Assembly (NCBI GenBank): GCA_002483105.1
Contig: DLHG01000013.1
Span: 682,001 to 746,000 of the forward strand
Length of the DNA stretch: 64,000 nucleotides
Source: Bacteroidetes bacterium UBA7674
Lineage (GTDB): Bacteria; Bacteroidota; Bacteroidia; Chitinophagales; Chitinophagaceae
Direction: 5' to 3'
Shown here: one piece after another, positions 32,427 to 40,971 of the stretch
Layout: every line of letters starts with the position of its first letter
How positions within the stretch are numbered: the stretch's first letter is position 1
Program-made: the position numbers and the translations under genes
Notes under the pieces: generated by a model
What the model was told of the DNA's origin: nothing
Database searches by the model: none
What the model saw: the letters and a program-made list of their open reading frames with translations, nothing else

Positions 32427-34682
32427 TTACCTCACGGCTGCTAAATCAACGGTCAGCTTGCGGTATGACTTGATAAATATAACGCCGAGGTTTTTGTAGG
32501 GAGGAACGTAGTCCAGCCATTTCTCACGAACGGGGCCTTTCATTGTGCCGTCTACCTGGCTCCAGATACTTATCCAGTTTACGTCATTACCTGCCAGCAG
32601 CTGGTTGTTGATCGCTTTAATGATCGGTTCATTGATCACCATCATACCCGTTTGTTTGGATGATATGATGTGCGCATCAGGTGCATGGTTCAATACCACT
32701 GCGAGGTTGTGGTAACCACCGCAAGAGCCGAGCATTACTATTTTGTTTTCTTTAGCCAGGTTGTCCATCGTTACAGGTAAGTGATAACTGTGCCCGCGGT
32801 GTACGATGAAAGTAGGGTGGATGTCCTGTTCGTTCAGGTAAGCGTTCAGCTTTTCCTGTGCTTCTTCGTCGCCGGGTTCAGAGAGCGGATTGTTAGCATA
32901 GACAATGATCTTCTTACCTTTTATAGAAGTGATCGTAGTCCAGTATGTGTCCGTAGTTATTTTCCAGTTGCCATCCCTGAAGTTACCCAGGAAGCTCTGG
33001 TAAGACATCTTACCATCTTCATCACCATAGAAGTAGAACTGCTCGTATATGATACCGGAGTCATTTACCAATGAGGCATAAGGAACAAGGTTTACAGGCG
33101 GGAGGTTCAGTATCTCTGATTGCTTGATCACTTCATCTTGCGAACTCAATGCTTTAGAACCATCAAATATGGCAGCCATCAGTCCGTAGAGTACCATACC
33201 CTTCCGGCTACGGGTATTAAAAGCCTGCTCGTAATTCTCTTTTACTTTTGCACGCAGGAAAGTAGCGAGGGTTGAGTCTTTGATACTACCGAAAGCATCG
33301 GCAACATCCACTGCATCTTCCAGGTCATCGTTGGTGCCTTTGTCCAGTCCTGCTATAAAGTTGGTCATCAGTTCCGTTTTCTTATCCTGGTCCATAGAGG
33401 CAAGGAAAGTGCTGAGGGTATTGTAGCCCGCACACATACGGATGAACGTCCTGAATTTATCGTAACGTACTTTCGTGAGGAAGGTATCGCCCGTCATTGG
33501 CTTGATACGATCCATCATGCGATTGAATGTGCCGATGAAGCTACTGGTATATATTTCGTCCTGCCCGAAGATCATCAGGTAGTAGAGCGTTTCAGGCGGC
33601 ATTTTTTCTATACACTTAAAGCGCTTTACATCAGGTTCTTCATGCAAGTCATTCATTTCACGTACATAGCGGAGGCCGTTGTATGCCAGCTCGTTGGTAT
33701 AGGTAGCGCGGCCGAGTGTATCATCTTCTATCTTCAGCCTTACCAGGTTTTGATAATACACATCGGGGTTGGCAGTGATACTGTCCGCTTGCCTTAAGGT
33801 CATGCGGCCGGTATAGATATCACCCAGGAAGGAAAGTGCTTTCAATGGGCTACGCGATTCGTCTGTTATCTTCACGATGCTTTGCACTATGCCATCATCA
33901 CAGTTGCGCACTGCAGAACGGATCTTAGTATTGGTAGAAGACGCGTAAGTATAAATCTCATTGGGAACTATCCTTGCCGCCGCTGCTATTATCTGGCAGG
34001 CAAATGGCTCGGTAGCAAATTCATTCAGCTTCTTGATCATCATCTTAGGATGCTGACGGCCAACCTCTCCGTATACATAGGCGCGCAACGTGGGAAATTC
34101 TTCCAGTATCCTTTCACTGTTCTCCAGCGTATAGATGTTAGCGTGGCTGCGTACATACTCTTCCAGTTTCTTTTCGTGGCTGGCGATTATCAGTTCACGC
34201 ATATTGGTGACGATCTTGCGGTAGTGTGCAGGGTCTATGGTCACGTCCTGGTTGTAGCGTTGCACCATTCCATAGACGGCTGCGAGGTAACGCATCTTTA
34301 TATTGTTCTCTACAGAAGGGTCTTTACTTACGTCCAGGTTCTCTATCAGCACCTGCATCCTGTCTACATCGGTGAGCATGCTGCGGGTGAGGGAATTGGT
34401 AAGCGTAGTATCTTCAGAGTAGTAAATAGTAGCATCTACAGAACCGTCAGATACGTCGGCCTTGCGTTGCTCCTTATCTATCTTGTTGTGATATACCTGT
34501 CTTTGGGTAGGTATCATCGGCTCTATCATCGTCTCCCTGTCGTATAGACTGGCAGAACTCATACTTTTCTCTTCGTCCTTCTTCTTCTTAAAAATGCCAA
34601 ACTGTGCTGAAACGTTCTCACTTACCAGGGTAACCAATAAAAAAACTATCAAACCAGCTTTAGTTGCCGTTCGTATATTCAT
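32427..34682 (-). CDS. large exported protein with C-terminal caspase-like (His/Cys) region
   Basis: A 751-residue protein with a signal peptide (to about residue 27, VSAQF). The long middle part is helical, without recognised domains. Near the C terminus FIVHRGHSYHLP (His at 628, 631, 634) is followed by KIVMLGSCGGYHNL (Cys654) and a HIISSKQTGMMVINEPI strand/helix. The spacing of a G-H-x motif and a strand-ending Cys resembles gingipain/CHAT/caspase-fold peptidases. I infer such a fold, but the match is motif-level only. No downstream partner is apparent. Function otherwise unknown. Confidence 0.75.
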   Translation of the reverse strand: MNIRTATKAGLIVFLLVTLVSENVSAQFGIFKKKKDEEKSMSSASLYDRETMIEPMIPTQRQVYHNKIDKEQRKADVSDGSVDATIYYSEDTTLTNSLTRSMLTDVDRMQVLIENLDVSKDPSVENNIKMRYLAAVYGMVQRYNQDVTIDPAHYRKIVTNMRELIIASHEKKLEEYVRSHANIYTLENSERILEEFPTLRAYVYGEVGRQHPKMMIKKLNEFATEPFACQIIAAAARIVPNEIYTYASSTNTKIRSAVRNCDDGIVQSIVKITDESRSPLKALSFLGDIYTGRMTLRQADSITANPDVYYQNLVRLKIEDDTLGRATYTNELAYNGLRYVREMNDLHEEPDVKRFKCIEKMPPETLYYLMIFGQDEIYTSSFIGTFNRMMDRIKPMTGDTFLTKVRYDKFRTFIRMCAGYNTLSTFLASMDQDKKTELMTNFIAGLDKGTNDDLEDAVDVADAFGSIKDSTLATFLRAKVKENYEQAFNTRSRKGMVLYGLMAAIFDGSKALSSQDEVIKQSEILNLPPVNLVPYASLVNDSGIIYEQFYFYGDEDGKMSYQSFLGNFRDGNWKITTDTYWTTITSIKGKKIIVYANNPLSEPGDEEAQEKLNAYLNEQDIHPTFIVHRGHSYHLPVTMDNLAKENKIVMLGSCGGYHNLAVVLNHAPDAHIISSKQTGMMVINEPIIKAINNQLLAGNDVNWISIWSQVDGTMKGPVREKWLDYVPPYKNLGVIFIKSYRKLTVDLAAVR

Positions 34683-34973
34683 ATATTTATTTTCCGTTAT
34701 TCAATGTATAGTGTACAAAAATAAGCCTTTTAGCCGCCATTCATTTCACAGAAGCGTTAAATATGTGTCTTTGAACCGGGATTTATGAGATTAATAGGAT
34801 TGACCGGGGCTATTATTGAAAGACAAAGGCCGCATAACCTTCGCTGAAGCTACGGCTATCGAAGAAGAGACCGCAAAGGGTTGGTCAGAATCGCTATTAT
34901 GGTTCCTATTACATGCTACCGGACAGAGTCCTGCTCTCTATTGTTAGATTGAAGTGACGCTGCGCTAAACACT

Positions 34974-35039
34974 TCAACCAGTGGCGATAGCGTTGAGTGA
35001 GCAAAAGCCTAGCAGTAGCGTAATGATGAATTTGCCCAT
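34974..35039 (-). pseudogene. truncated third copy of the GldM-C-like secreted gene
   Basis: From the ATG at 35039 the minus strand encodes MGKFIITLLLGFCSLNAIA, then TG and a stop. This is a signal peptide almost identical to that of the intact neighbour (MVKFIITLLLGVCSFNIAAQ), with matching codons at the DNA level. Everything after the signal peptide is lost. It is the relic of a tandem copy. Confidence 0.75.
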
Positions 35040-35049
35040 GCAAGATCAT

Positions 35050-35460
35050 TTATTGGTGAAAGCTGATAAGAATACTATTCATCTTCCTGGGTCTTCGGTC
35101 AGGTCCGGACACCACTGCGTCATCAATAAAAAGTATACCGCTCTTCACTTTATTCCTAAGGATATTTTTTACTTCTGCTGAGAGCTCGCTTCCCTTAATA
35201 GAGAATGGTCCGATAAAGTCGCTGTTTGTATCCTTGGGTAGAATACTTACTTCAAAACTCACGACAGAATACCCTTCTTTGTTTGCATCGAGTTTTGAAT
35301 TGGCCAGAATCGTTGCAACTGAAGCCGGCGTGGGTTCGGACTTGCCATTTACGATAGTGTGCTTAATATCACCAAGTGTGATGTATGGGTCGCGCAATTC
35401 CTGAGCAGCAATATTAAATGAGCAAACGCCCAGCAGGAGCGTGATGATGAATTTTACCAT
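35050..35460 (-). CDS. secreted stand-alone GldM C-terminal-like domain, copy 1
   Basis: A 136-residue exported protein (signal peptide ending NIAAQ). The mature part (ITLGDIKH, SFEVSILPK, FIGPFSIKGSELSAEVKNIL, GILFIDDAVVSGPDRRPRKM) resembles the last domain of GldM, where a strand-rich fold ends with a 'G..v.I.DI.A.GPDG' segment. GldM is the T9SS motor shaft, but here the domain stands alone behind a signal peptide, so it is not a motor component as such. It is tandem with the gene at 35471-35848, 10 bp away, and the truncated copy at 34974. Confidence 0.7.
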   Translation of the reverse strand: MVKFIITLLLGVCSFNIAAQELRDPYITLGDIKHTIVNGKSEPTPASVATILANSKLDANKEGYSVVSFEVSILPKDTNSDFIGPFSIKGSELSAEVKNILRNKVKSGILFIDDAVVSGPDRRPRKMNSILISFHQ

Positions 35461-35470
35461 AACTATGACA

Positions 35471-35848
35471 TCAATTGGTTAGTTGTATAACAAAAGAGTG
35501 GTGTGTGGTCAGCATGTCATTTCCCGCTTTGTATTTTACCTCATCAAAAAACAGCTTCCCGTTAGGTGCACCTTCCAGGGCGCGAACAATGTTGGGATGG
35601 AGTGCTGCTCCGTTCTTTATTTTGTAGGGACCAACCAGGTCACCGCGAACGGGCAGCAGACTTACAGAAGCCTCCGCAACACAATTCGTTTTGCTGATGG
35701 TCATCCTCGGGTCTTTTAAAACCGTTGCAGTAGGTATCCTGTTTTCTTTTTTTAGAGGAACACCAGCAAGTGAAAAAGTGATGTCTGTTTGTGCTATGGC
35801 GCCTAAGGAAAACAGGCTGAGCAGGAGCGTGAACGCAATTTTTACCAT
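35471..35848 (-). CDS. secreted stand-alone GldM C-terminal-like domain, copy 2
   Basis: A 125-residue paralogue of the 35050-35460 product. Signal peptide MVKIAFTLLLSLFSLGAIAQ, then SLAGVPLKK, EASVSLLPVRGDLVGPYKIK, NIVRALEGAPNGKLFFDEVK. It lacks the GPDG element and carries two Cys-poor strands instead. The first gene of the small tandem array, it probably drives the transcript. Binding partner unknown. Confidence 0.68.
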   Translation of the reverse strand: MVKIAFTLLLSLFSLGAIAQTDITFSLAGVPLKKENRIPTATVLKDPRMTISKTNCVAEASVSLLPVRGDLVGPYKIKNGAALHPNIVRALEGAPNGKLFFDEVKYKAGNDMLTTHHSFVIQLTN

Positions 35849-35996
35849 GAGTGTATATTTTGCTTGTTATAGTTAATGTTTCATGGGTGTGTTAAATATA
35901 CTGAATTATTTAATAATAACACATGTTTAAGATTAGGCTGGAGTAGGCCCCTCTATCTCCCCTGAAGGGGAGGATATGTTACGGCAGGCAAAAAAA

Positions 35997-36022
35997 TACC
36001 ATGACCCCTAGAAGCCATGGTA
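35997..36022 (-). terminator. glyA terminator
   Basis: TACCATG (35997-36003) and CATGGTA (36016-36022) form the stem. On the minus strand the hairpin is followed by a T-run (complement of the A-run at 35990-35996). Confidence 0.75.
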
Positions 36023-36044
36023 ATCTATAAAATCGTGGTTCAGA

Positions 36045-37313
36045 TTAATACAACGGGAAGCCCAGCATGAATTCGTTTACTTCGCCCTTTACTGCTTTTA
36101 CTACAGTAGCATCGTCAGGGTTCATCAGCACTTTATCCAGCCATGTTACTATTTGCTCCATGTGCTGTTCTTTCAGGCCACGGGTAGTGACAGCGGGAAC
36201 ACCCACACGGATGCCCGATGTAACAAATGGTGACTTGTCATCGAAAGGCACCATGTTCTTGTTCAGGGTGATGTCTGCTTCTACCAGCAGGTTCTCTGCT
36301 TTTTTACCACTGATGTTCTTGTTGCGAAGATCTATCAGCAACAGGTGGTTATCCGTGCCGCCTGAAACAATGTGGTATCCTTTAAAAGCAAATGCTCTTG
36401 CCAATGCCTGCGCGTTAGCGATCACTTGTTTGCCATAAGTGAGGAACTCGTCTGATAGTATCTCGTGGAAGGCAACAGCCTTAGCCGCGATTACGTGCTC
36501 CAGCGGACCGCCTTGTGTACCCGGGAAAACCGCGAGATCCAGCAACTGGCTCATCAGGCGGATATCGCCTTTAGGGCCTGTAAGTCCCCATGGGTTTTCG
36601 AAGTCAGTCTTCATCAGTATCACACCACCGCGAGGTCCGCGAAGTGTTTTGTGTGTAGTGGAGGTAACGATATGGCAATGCTCGAAAGGGCTATTCAGTA
36701 ACTGCTTGGCGATAAGGCCGGCAGGGTGGGAGATGTCGGCCAGTACCAGTGCGCCAACGCTATCTGCAATTTGACGAATACGTGCATAGTCCCAGTCACG
36801 GCTATAAGCACTCGCACCGCAGATGATCATCTTGGGCTTGTGTGTTTTCGCCTGCGTCTCCATCATATCGTAGTCTACCAGTCCGCTGTCCTGGTGTACG
36901 CCATAGTGTACTGCCTTATATAGTTTACCACTGAAGTTCACCGGAGAACCGTGTGTGAGGTGTCCGCCCATGCTCAGGTCGAGGCCGAGGATGGTGTCGC
37001 CAGCCTGCAGGCAAGCCAGCATCACTGCGGCATTGGCCTGTGCGCCGCTGTGTGGCTGCACGTTCACATAGTCTACACCAAATATTTCTTTCGCCCTGTC
37101 TATGGCGAGTTGTTCACTTTTATCTACTACTTCGCAACCGCCATAGTAGCGACGGCCGGGATACCCTTCGGCATATTTGTTGGTCATTACGCCGCCCATT
37201 GCTTCCATTACCTGTGCGCTGGTAAAATTCTCTGAGGCTATCAGTTCCAGTCCGCGGCGCTGACGTTGTAATTCTTCCTGTATTAATCCGAAAATGGCGG
37301 TATCTCTTGTCAT
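36045..37313 (-). CDS. glyA: serine hydroxymethyltransferase
   Basis: GlyA converts serine and tetrahydrofolate to glycine and methylene-THF (PLP-dependent, cytoplasmic). The frame is open to 37415, but the ATG at 37313 (MTRDTAIFGLIQEELQRQ) fits the family, giving 422 residues. Visible features: LELIASENFTS, YPGRRYYGGCE, and the PLP-lysine motif TSTTHKTLRGPRGG. Monocistronic, with a TATCTTCG box upstream on the minus strand and a terminator downstream. Confidence 0.97.
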   Translation of the reverse strand: MTRDTAIFGLIQEELQRQRRGLELIASENFTSAQVMEAMGGVMTNKYAEGYPGRRYYGGCEVVDKSEQLAIDRAKEIFGVDYVNVQPHSGAQANAAVMLACLQAGDTILGLDLSMGGHLTHGSPVNFSGKLYKAVHYGVHQDSGLVDYDMMETQAKTHKPKMIICGASAYSRDWDYARIRQIADSVGALVLADISHPAGLIAKQLLNSPFEHCHIVTSTTHKTLRGPRGGVILMKTDFENPWGLTGPKGDIRLMSQLLDLAVFPGTQGGPLEHVIAAKAVAFHEILSDEFLTYGKQVIANAQALARAFAFKGYHIVSGGTDNHLLLIDLRNKNISGKKAENLLVEADITLNKNMVPFDDKSPFVTSGIRVGVPAVTTRGLKEQHMEQIVTWLDKVLMNPDDATVVKAVKGEVNEFMLGFPLY

Positions 37314-37436
37314 CTTATATGAGTATTGTGGCTGCGAAGATAATGATTGATAGGGTATAGTGAAAGAATGGGGGATTGTTTGGTATTTAGTGGACCTATT
37401 TAGCCTTATCTTCATATAATAACTATTTTGCGATCC

Positions 37437-37763
37437 ATGAGGGTACTACTTATAGCCTTACTCCTGATCTCCTGTAACAGCCAACCCAAAAAGGTGGTTG
37501 ATAAAGAATCGGTTGTGCCAGTTTCAAACAAAGACGAAAAATTCATTTTCCTTTCAGTAGGTTTTCCTCATCCGAAGTCACTGGCGCAGGATTCTATTGA
37601 GCAGAAGTGGGGGATAGAGGAATGCAATCTTGGTTGTTTGGTACATGATGGTTTGCTCGATAGTGTAGATGAGCACAACGCCAAAGTGAAAGCTGCCCTT
37701 GCAGTGAAGTATGGTAAGGATTGGGAGGAGCAGTATAACAGGGAGTTGGCTGGTGTGAAGTAG
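37437..37763 (+). CDS. small lipoprotein of unknown function
   Basis: 108 residues from the ATG at 37437 (a TTG at 37428 would add three residues but lies in a TATTTTG promoter-like box). Lipobox LLISC at about Cys13, then a polar linker (NSQPKKVVDKES) and a domain with FIFLSVGFPHPKSLAQDSIEQKWGI and WEEQYNRELAG. Two more Cys occur in ECNLGCLVHDG. No family recognised. It is convergent with the LolA-like gene 2 bp away. Confidence 0.75.
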   Translation: MRVLLIALLLISCNSQPKKVVDKESVVPVSNKDEKFIFLSVGFPHPKSLAQDSIEQKWGIEECNLGCLVHDGLLDSVDEHNAKVKAALAVKYGKDWEEQYNRELAGVK

Positions 37764-37765
37764 TG

Positions 37766-38509
37766 TTACTTTTTGTCTCTCGTATCAATTACCACATTAG
37801 GTGGACGTGAAGCAACAAGGTAGTCAGCCGGTATTTGTTTTGGTGAGAATTGTTCTTCCGTGATCTTGTCATATTCATGGCTAACGTACCTGAGCTCATC
37901 ATATTGGTCATTTCCGTCGATCTTCACTACAGTGACCTTTAGTAAAGGGAACATGTCTTTCTTGCTAAAATACCATGTTTGATCGATCGGGCCAATGTTA
38001 TCGATTTCTGTGGCCTGTCTGGTCTTTACAGTATAGCAAGCTTGCCGGTCTATTACAGTATCCTTTAACACCTCCATTTTTTCAAAAGGATATTTTAGCA
38101 GCTTGTCGGGATGTAGAAATGTTTCAAATAGAAGATGTTGAGAGGGGCTTCTTAATCCCATATTACTATACTCCATTTTTTCTTTCCATGCTTTACGTTG
38201 GGGGTGCATAACGATGTACCTCATGTCAAGGTCATAGAAGCTATAATGCTGAGGATCGTTGATGCCGTTACTTTGCCATACCATTCCTCCCATCATCGTA
38301 TCCCGCTCGTTACGAAGCATATGCACTATACTGCTGTGAGTTACAGTATCGTTTGTTTGGGCATACTTCATACGTAGCGTTACCGTATAGCTCAGGCTTT
38401 TGTGTGACCTCATCGTTTCTGTCGCTTTCACAAATATATCTTTCACGCTCTCCTGGGCTTTGACATAAGACGAAAGGAATATTAGTAGAGCAATCGTAAG
38501 AAGTCTCAT
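37766..38509 (-). CDS. secreted LolA-like protein, paralogue 1
   Basis: 247 residues from the ATG at 38509 (the frame extends to 38533). Signal peptide MRLLTIALLIFLSSYVKAQ. The mature part starts SVKDIFVKATETMRSHKSLSYTV and continues in a half-barrel-like strand pattern (SIVHMLRNERDTMMGGMVW, YSFYDLDMRYIVMHPQRKAW, CYTVKTRQATE, WYFSKKDMFPLLKVTVV) as in LolA-like lipoprotein-sorting folds. It is about 50% similar by eye to the gene at 38559-39332. Ligand unknown. Confidence 0.75.
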   Translation of the reverse strand: MRLLTIALLIFLSSYVKAQESVKDIFVKATETMRSHKSLSYTVTLRMKYAQTNDTVTHSSIVHMLRNERDTMMGGMVWQSNGINDPQHYSFYDLDMRYIVMHPQRKAWKEKMEYSNMGLRSPSQHLLFETFLHPDKLLKYPFEKMEVLKDTVIDRQACYTVKTRQATEIDNIGPIDQTWYFSKKDMFPLLKVTVVKIDGNDQYDELRYVSHEYDKITEEQFSPKQIPADYLVASRPPNVVIDTRDKK

Positions 38510-38558
38510 AGCACCTATTTTATCTATAACCAATATAAGGAGATATTATTGTTTATCC

Positions 38559-39332
38559 CTACCTCATCCCCGGCAGCTTCCCCCTGAACCGTATCTCAGG
38601 CTGCACGTTCTTAGGTAATGCCCTGTCGCGGGTTTCTATTTTAAAGTTGGTGGGTATTTGTTTCGCAGAGAATTGTTCTGCGCCTGCTTTATCGAAAACA
38701 TAGGCAGTGAATGCTATTTCTGAATATTGTTCAGCGCCGTTGATGGGAGTGATATTCTTGATCAGTACCGGGAAGTAGTCGGCTTTGTTGATGTAGAGTA
38801 TCTCCGTTTCCCTGTATTGAGTTTCGCCGTAGTAGGGAGAGAGGCTCAGCTGGTAGCAGCTGCGTCCGTTGATCATAGTATCGCTGTGCAGGGTGAGGTC
38901 GGTGGCATTCTTATATTTCCTTTCCATTGCTTCCGGGTGCAGGAATTCTGCCCATACCAATTGATTGTTTTGGATAGACAGCCCCATGCGTCCTTTCATC
39001 GGCTTGTCGGCATAGGCCTTGCTGATAGGGGAGAGCACGGTGTATATTTTGCTCTTGTCGTAGAAGCTATAAGTAGTGTAGTTCTTCGCCTCTTCCGACA
39101 TCCACACCTGTCCGCCCCATATGGTATCGGTTTTGTCGCGCAGCAGATGTATCATGCTCGAGAGGTTGTCGGTTTTTCCGTTCACATCTTTGGTTTTCAA
39201 CTGAATGGTATAGCTGATGCTCTCATGCCCTTTCACTGTAGCTACCATTTTTGCGAGGATGTCTTTGGGAGCTTCCTGTGCATTTAATTGGAATGATATG
39301 GCTAAGAGGCAGATGAATATGAACGGTTTCAT
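38559..39332 (-). CDS. secreted LolA-like protein, paralogue 2
   Basis: A 257-residue protein with signal peptide ending QLNAQ. It parallels the previous gene segment by segment: ILAKMVATVKGHESISYTI, MIHLLRDKTDTIWGGQVWMS, YSFYDKSKIYTVLSPISKAY, CYQLSLSPYYGE, LYINKADYFPVLIKNITP and the terminal EQFSAKQIPTNFKIE. A shared LolA-like fold is inferred. The tandem pair is likely co-transcribed. A role in handling a lipid or hydrophobic ligand in the periplasm is possible but unproven. Confidence 0.75.
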   Translation of the reverse strand: MKPFIFICLLAISFQLNAQEAPKDILAKMVATVKGHESISYTIQLKTKDVNGKTDNLSSMIHLLRDKTDTIWGGQVWMSEEAKNYTTYSFYDKSKIYTVLSPISKAYADKPMKGRMGLSIQNNQLVWAEFLHPEAMERKYKNATDLTLHSDTMINGRSCYQLSLSPYYGETQYRETEILYINKADYFPVLIKNITPINGAEQYSEIAFTAYVFDKAGAEQFSAKQIPTNFKIETRDRALPKNVQPEIRFRGKLPGMR

Positions 39333-39417
39333 AAGGAAGTTTGTAGGGACGAAGATAATGAATAGATATTTGTTTGATAGCGTCTTATACTGTGGCTTTT
39401 TCCATTAAATTTATCAC

Positions 39418-40074
39418 ATGAACGAAGAACAACTGAAAGGAATAGCAGCACAACTTCGCCAGCCCCATGGCGACAATGCGAAAGAGGTTGGTGAGCGTAT
39501 GAACCAGGGAAATGCCCAAATGAACCGTGATGTCTTAGCTGCTGTGAATGCGCAGGCAGAAAATAACATACTGGAGATAGGCATGGGAAATGGCTTCTTT
39601 GTTAAAGAGATATTGGCTAAGGATAAGACAATACACTATACAGGTGTCGACTTCTCCGAGCTGATGGTAGTGGAGGCCGAGCAGAGGAATGAAGAGTGGA
39701 TAAAAGAGGGCAGAGCCGTTTTCGTTCATGCCGACCTCGCTTCTTTGCCGCTTGACAATGACCTGTATAACAAGATATTCACTGTGAATACCGTCTATTT
39801 CTGGGAAGACCCGGCTAAAAATCTTGCACAACTAAAGCGCGTAATGCGTACCGATGGCAGGTTATACATAGGCCTCCGCCCCAGGCACCAGATGGAGCAG
39901 TATCCGTTCACCAAATATGGCTTCAACTTGTTCTCACAAGAGGAGATAACTAAACTGTTAACAAACAACGGATTTGAGGTACTCAATGTTACTTTGAATA
40001 AGGAGCCCGACTTCGACTTCAACGGGCAAACGATCGTGTTAGAGAATATGGTAGTAGAAGCGAAGGTGAGATAG
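39418..40074 (+). CDS. class I SAM-dependent methyltransferase
   Basis: A 218-residue cytoplasmic methyltransferase. Motif I is ILEIGMGNGFF (about residue 57). The acidic residue after strand 2 appears in YTGVDFSELMV, and the motif IV region is IFTVNTVYFWEDP. The Tyr/Trp-rich acceptor region resembles UbiE/methyltransferase 11 proteins. Acceptor unknown. An imperfect TAAATTTA box ends 4 nt before the start codon. It is followed by a cluster of hairpins. Confidence 0.9.
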   Translation: MNEEQLKGIAAQLRQPHGDNAKEVGERMNQGNAQMNRDVLAAVNAQAENNILEIGMGNGFFVKEILAKDKTIHYTGVDFSELMVVEAEQRNEEWIKEGRAVFVHADLASLPLDNDLYNKIFTVNTVYFWEDPAKNLAQLKRVMRTDGRLYIGLRPRHQMEQYPFTKYGFNLFSQEEITKLLTNNGFEVLNVTLNKEPDFDFNGQTIVLENMVVEAKVR

Positions 40075-40084
40075 TTATATTGTC

Positions 40085-40185
40085 ATGGCGGCCTCTGAGC
40101 CGCCATCTTCTTTTTCCGTGATAACGGAAACTTTACTCGAGTAGGTTGCCTCGCGGCAATAGTAGGTTGCGGGTCAGGCCCGCAA
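40085..40185. repeat. cluster of four consecutive hairpins
   Basis: ATGGCGGC/GCCGCCAT (40085-40106, followed by a T-rich run and likely terminating the methyltransferase), TTTCCGT/ACGGAAA (40113-40130), TTGCC/GGCAA (40146-40159), TTGCGGG/CCCGCAA (40167-40185). The word AGTAGGTTGC is repeated at 40140 and 40161. It sits between convergent genes. Confidence 0.6.
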
Positions 40186-40208
40186 TGACATTTAACAGGG
40201 CTGTTACT

Positions 40209-40901
40209 TTACTCCTTAATTTCAATTACATCTTCTGTTGCTTCCTTTTTCTTCTTTAAGTTGAATACTTCCACGAAGTGTACATTAAGTCCGGCAAAGA
40301 AGCGTTTGGAGTATATTTTGTAGTCATTGCCATCGCCACCCAGTGTGTTTACAAGCCCTATTTCTGTTCCCGCTTTCAGCACGAAGCCTTTATAGCCAAT
40401 TCCTGCTGATGCCAACACCGCGGTATAAGAACTACTTTCCTTCCAGCCACCGAGGTGCATGATCTGGCTGATACCGAGATCCGCCTGGTATAGCATACCG
40501 TTGTCTTTCTTTTTTACATAAGAAATGGTAGGGGAGAGACGCAGGTAAGAGTTGTTGGTAGAGATATTTGATTGGAATGTTTCCTGTGGCGCAAATGGTA
40601 CTTCCTGGGTGGTCACCAATCGTTGCATATGTAGGGTGTGCTGCTCGAAAGCCGCTTCAACTCTTAGTCCGAATGTAGAAGTCTTTTTTGTCTTCACTAC
40701 AGCGCCAACTCCGGCAAAAAATCCGTTCTGCCTGATCTTCTCTATCTCTGTGCGCCCGTTCACCGTGGTTACATATCCGTTCTCTTTTATTCCGTCTTTT
40801 ATGGTAGGCCTGTCAAGTACATACCCGCCTGTTACATATACATCTTGCGAAAGTGCCAGCAGCGGTGTAAGTGTAAAAAGGACAATGAGCAGTTTTTTCA
40901 T
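40209..40901 (-). CDS. outer-membrane beta-barrel protein
   Basis: A 230-residue exported protein (signal peptide ending ALSQ). Many alternating strands with aromatic ends (VYVTGGYVLDR, FFAGVGAVVKT, TFGLRVEAAFEQH, SYLRLSPTISYV, YQADLGISQIMHLGG, FVLKAGTEIGLV, FFAGLNVHFVEVF) fit a small beta barrel. The C terminus is unusual: a charged tail (NLKKKKEATEDVIEIKE) follows the last strand, rather than a terminal aromatic. Ligand unknown. Monocistronic. Confidence 0.75.
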   Translation of the reverse strand: MKKLLIVLFTLTPLLALSQDVYVTGGYVLDRPTIKDGIKENGYVTTVNGRTEIEKIRQNGFFAGVGAVVKTKKTSTFGLRVEAAFEQHTLHMQRLVTTQEVPFAPQETFQSNISTNNSYLRLSPTISYVKKKDNGMLYQADLGISQIMHLGGWKESSSYTAVLASAGIGYKGFVLKAGTEIGLVNTLGGDGNDYKIYSKRFFAGLNVHFVEVFNLKKKKEATEDVIEIKE

Positions 40902-40971
40902 ACTGTTAAGTTAAGCAGATTTTTGCAGTGATAGATATGGATTTAAACGAAACTGTTGGGGATTTAGTATA

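Noticed and set aside
33882..34547. 221-codon plus-strand frame antisense to the 751-residue protein gene
   Set aside because: No motif, signal or start context; the minus-strand frame covers it completely with normal composition.
34981..35181. 66-codon plus-strand frame
   Set aside because: It is the antisense of the truncated GldM-C-like copy and the 3' end of its neighbour.
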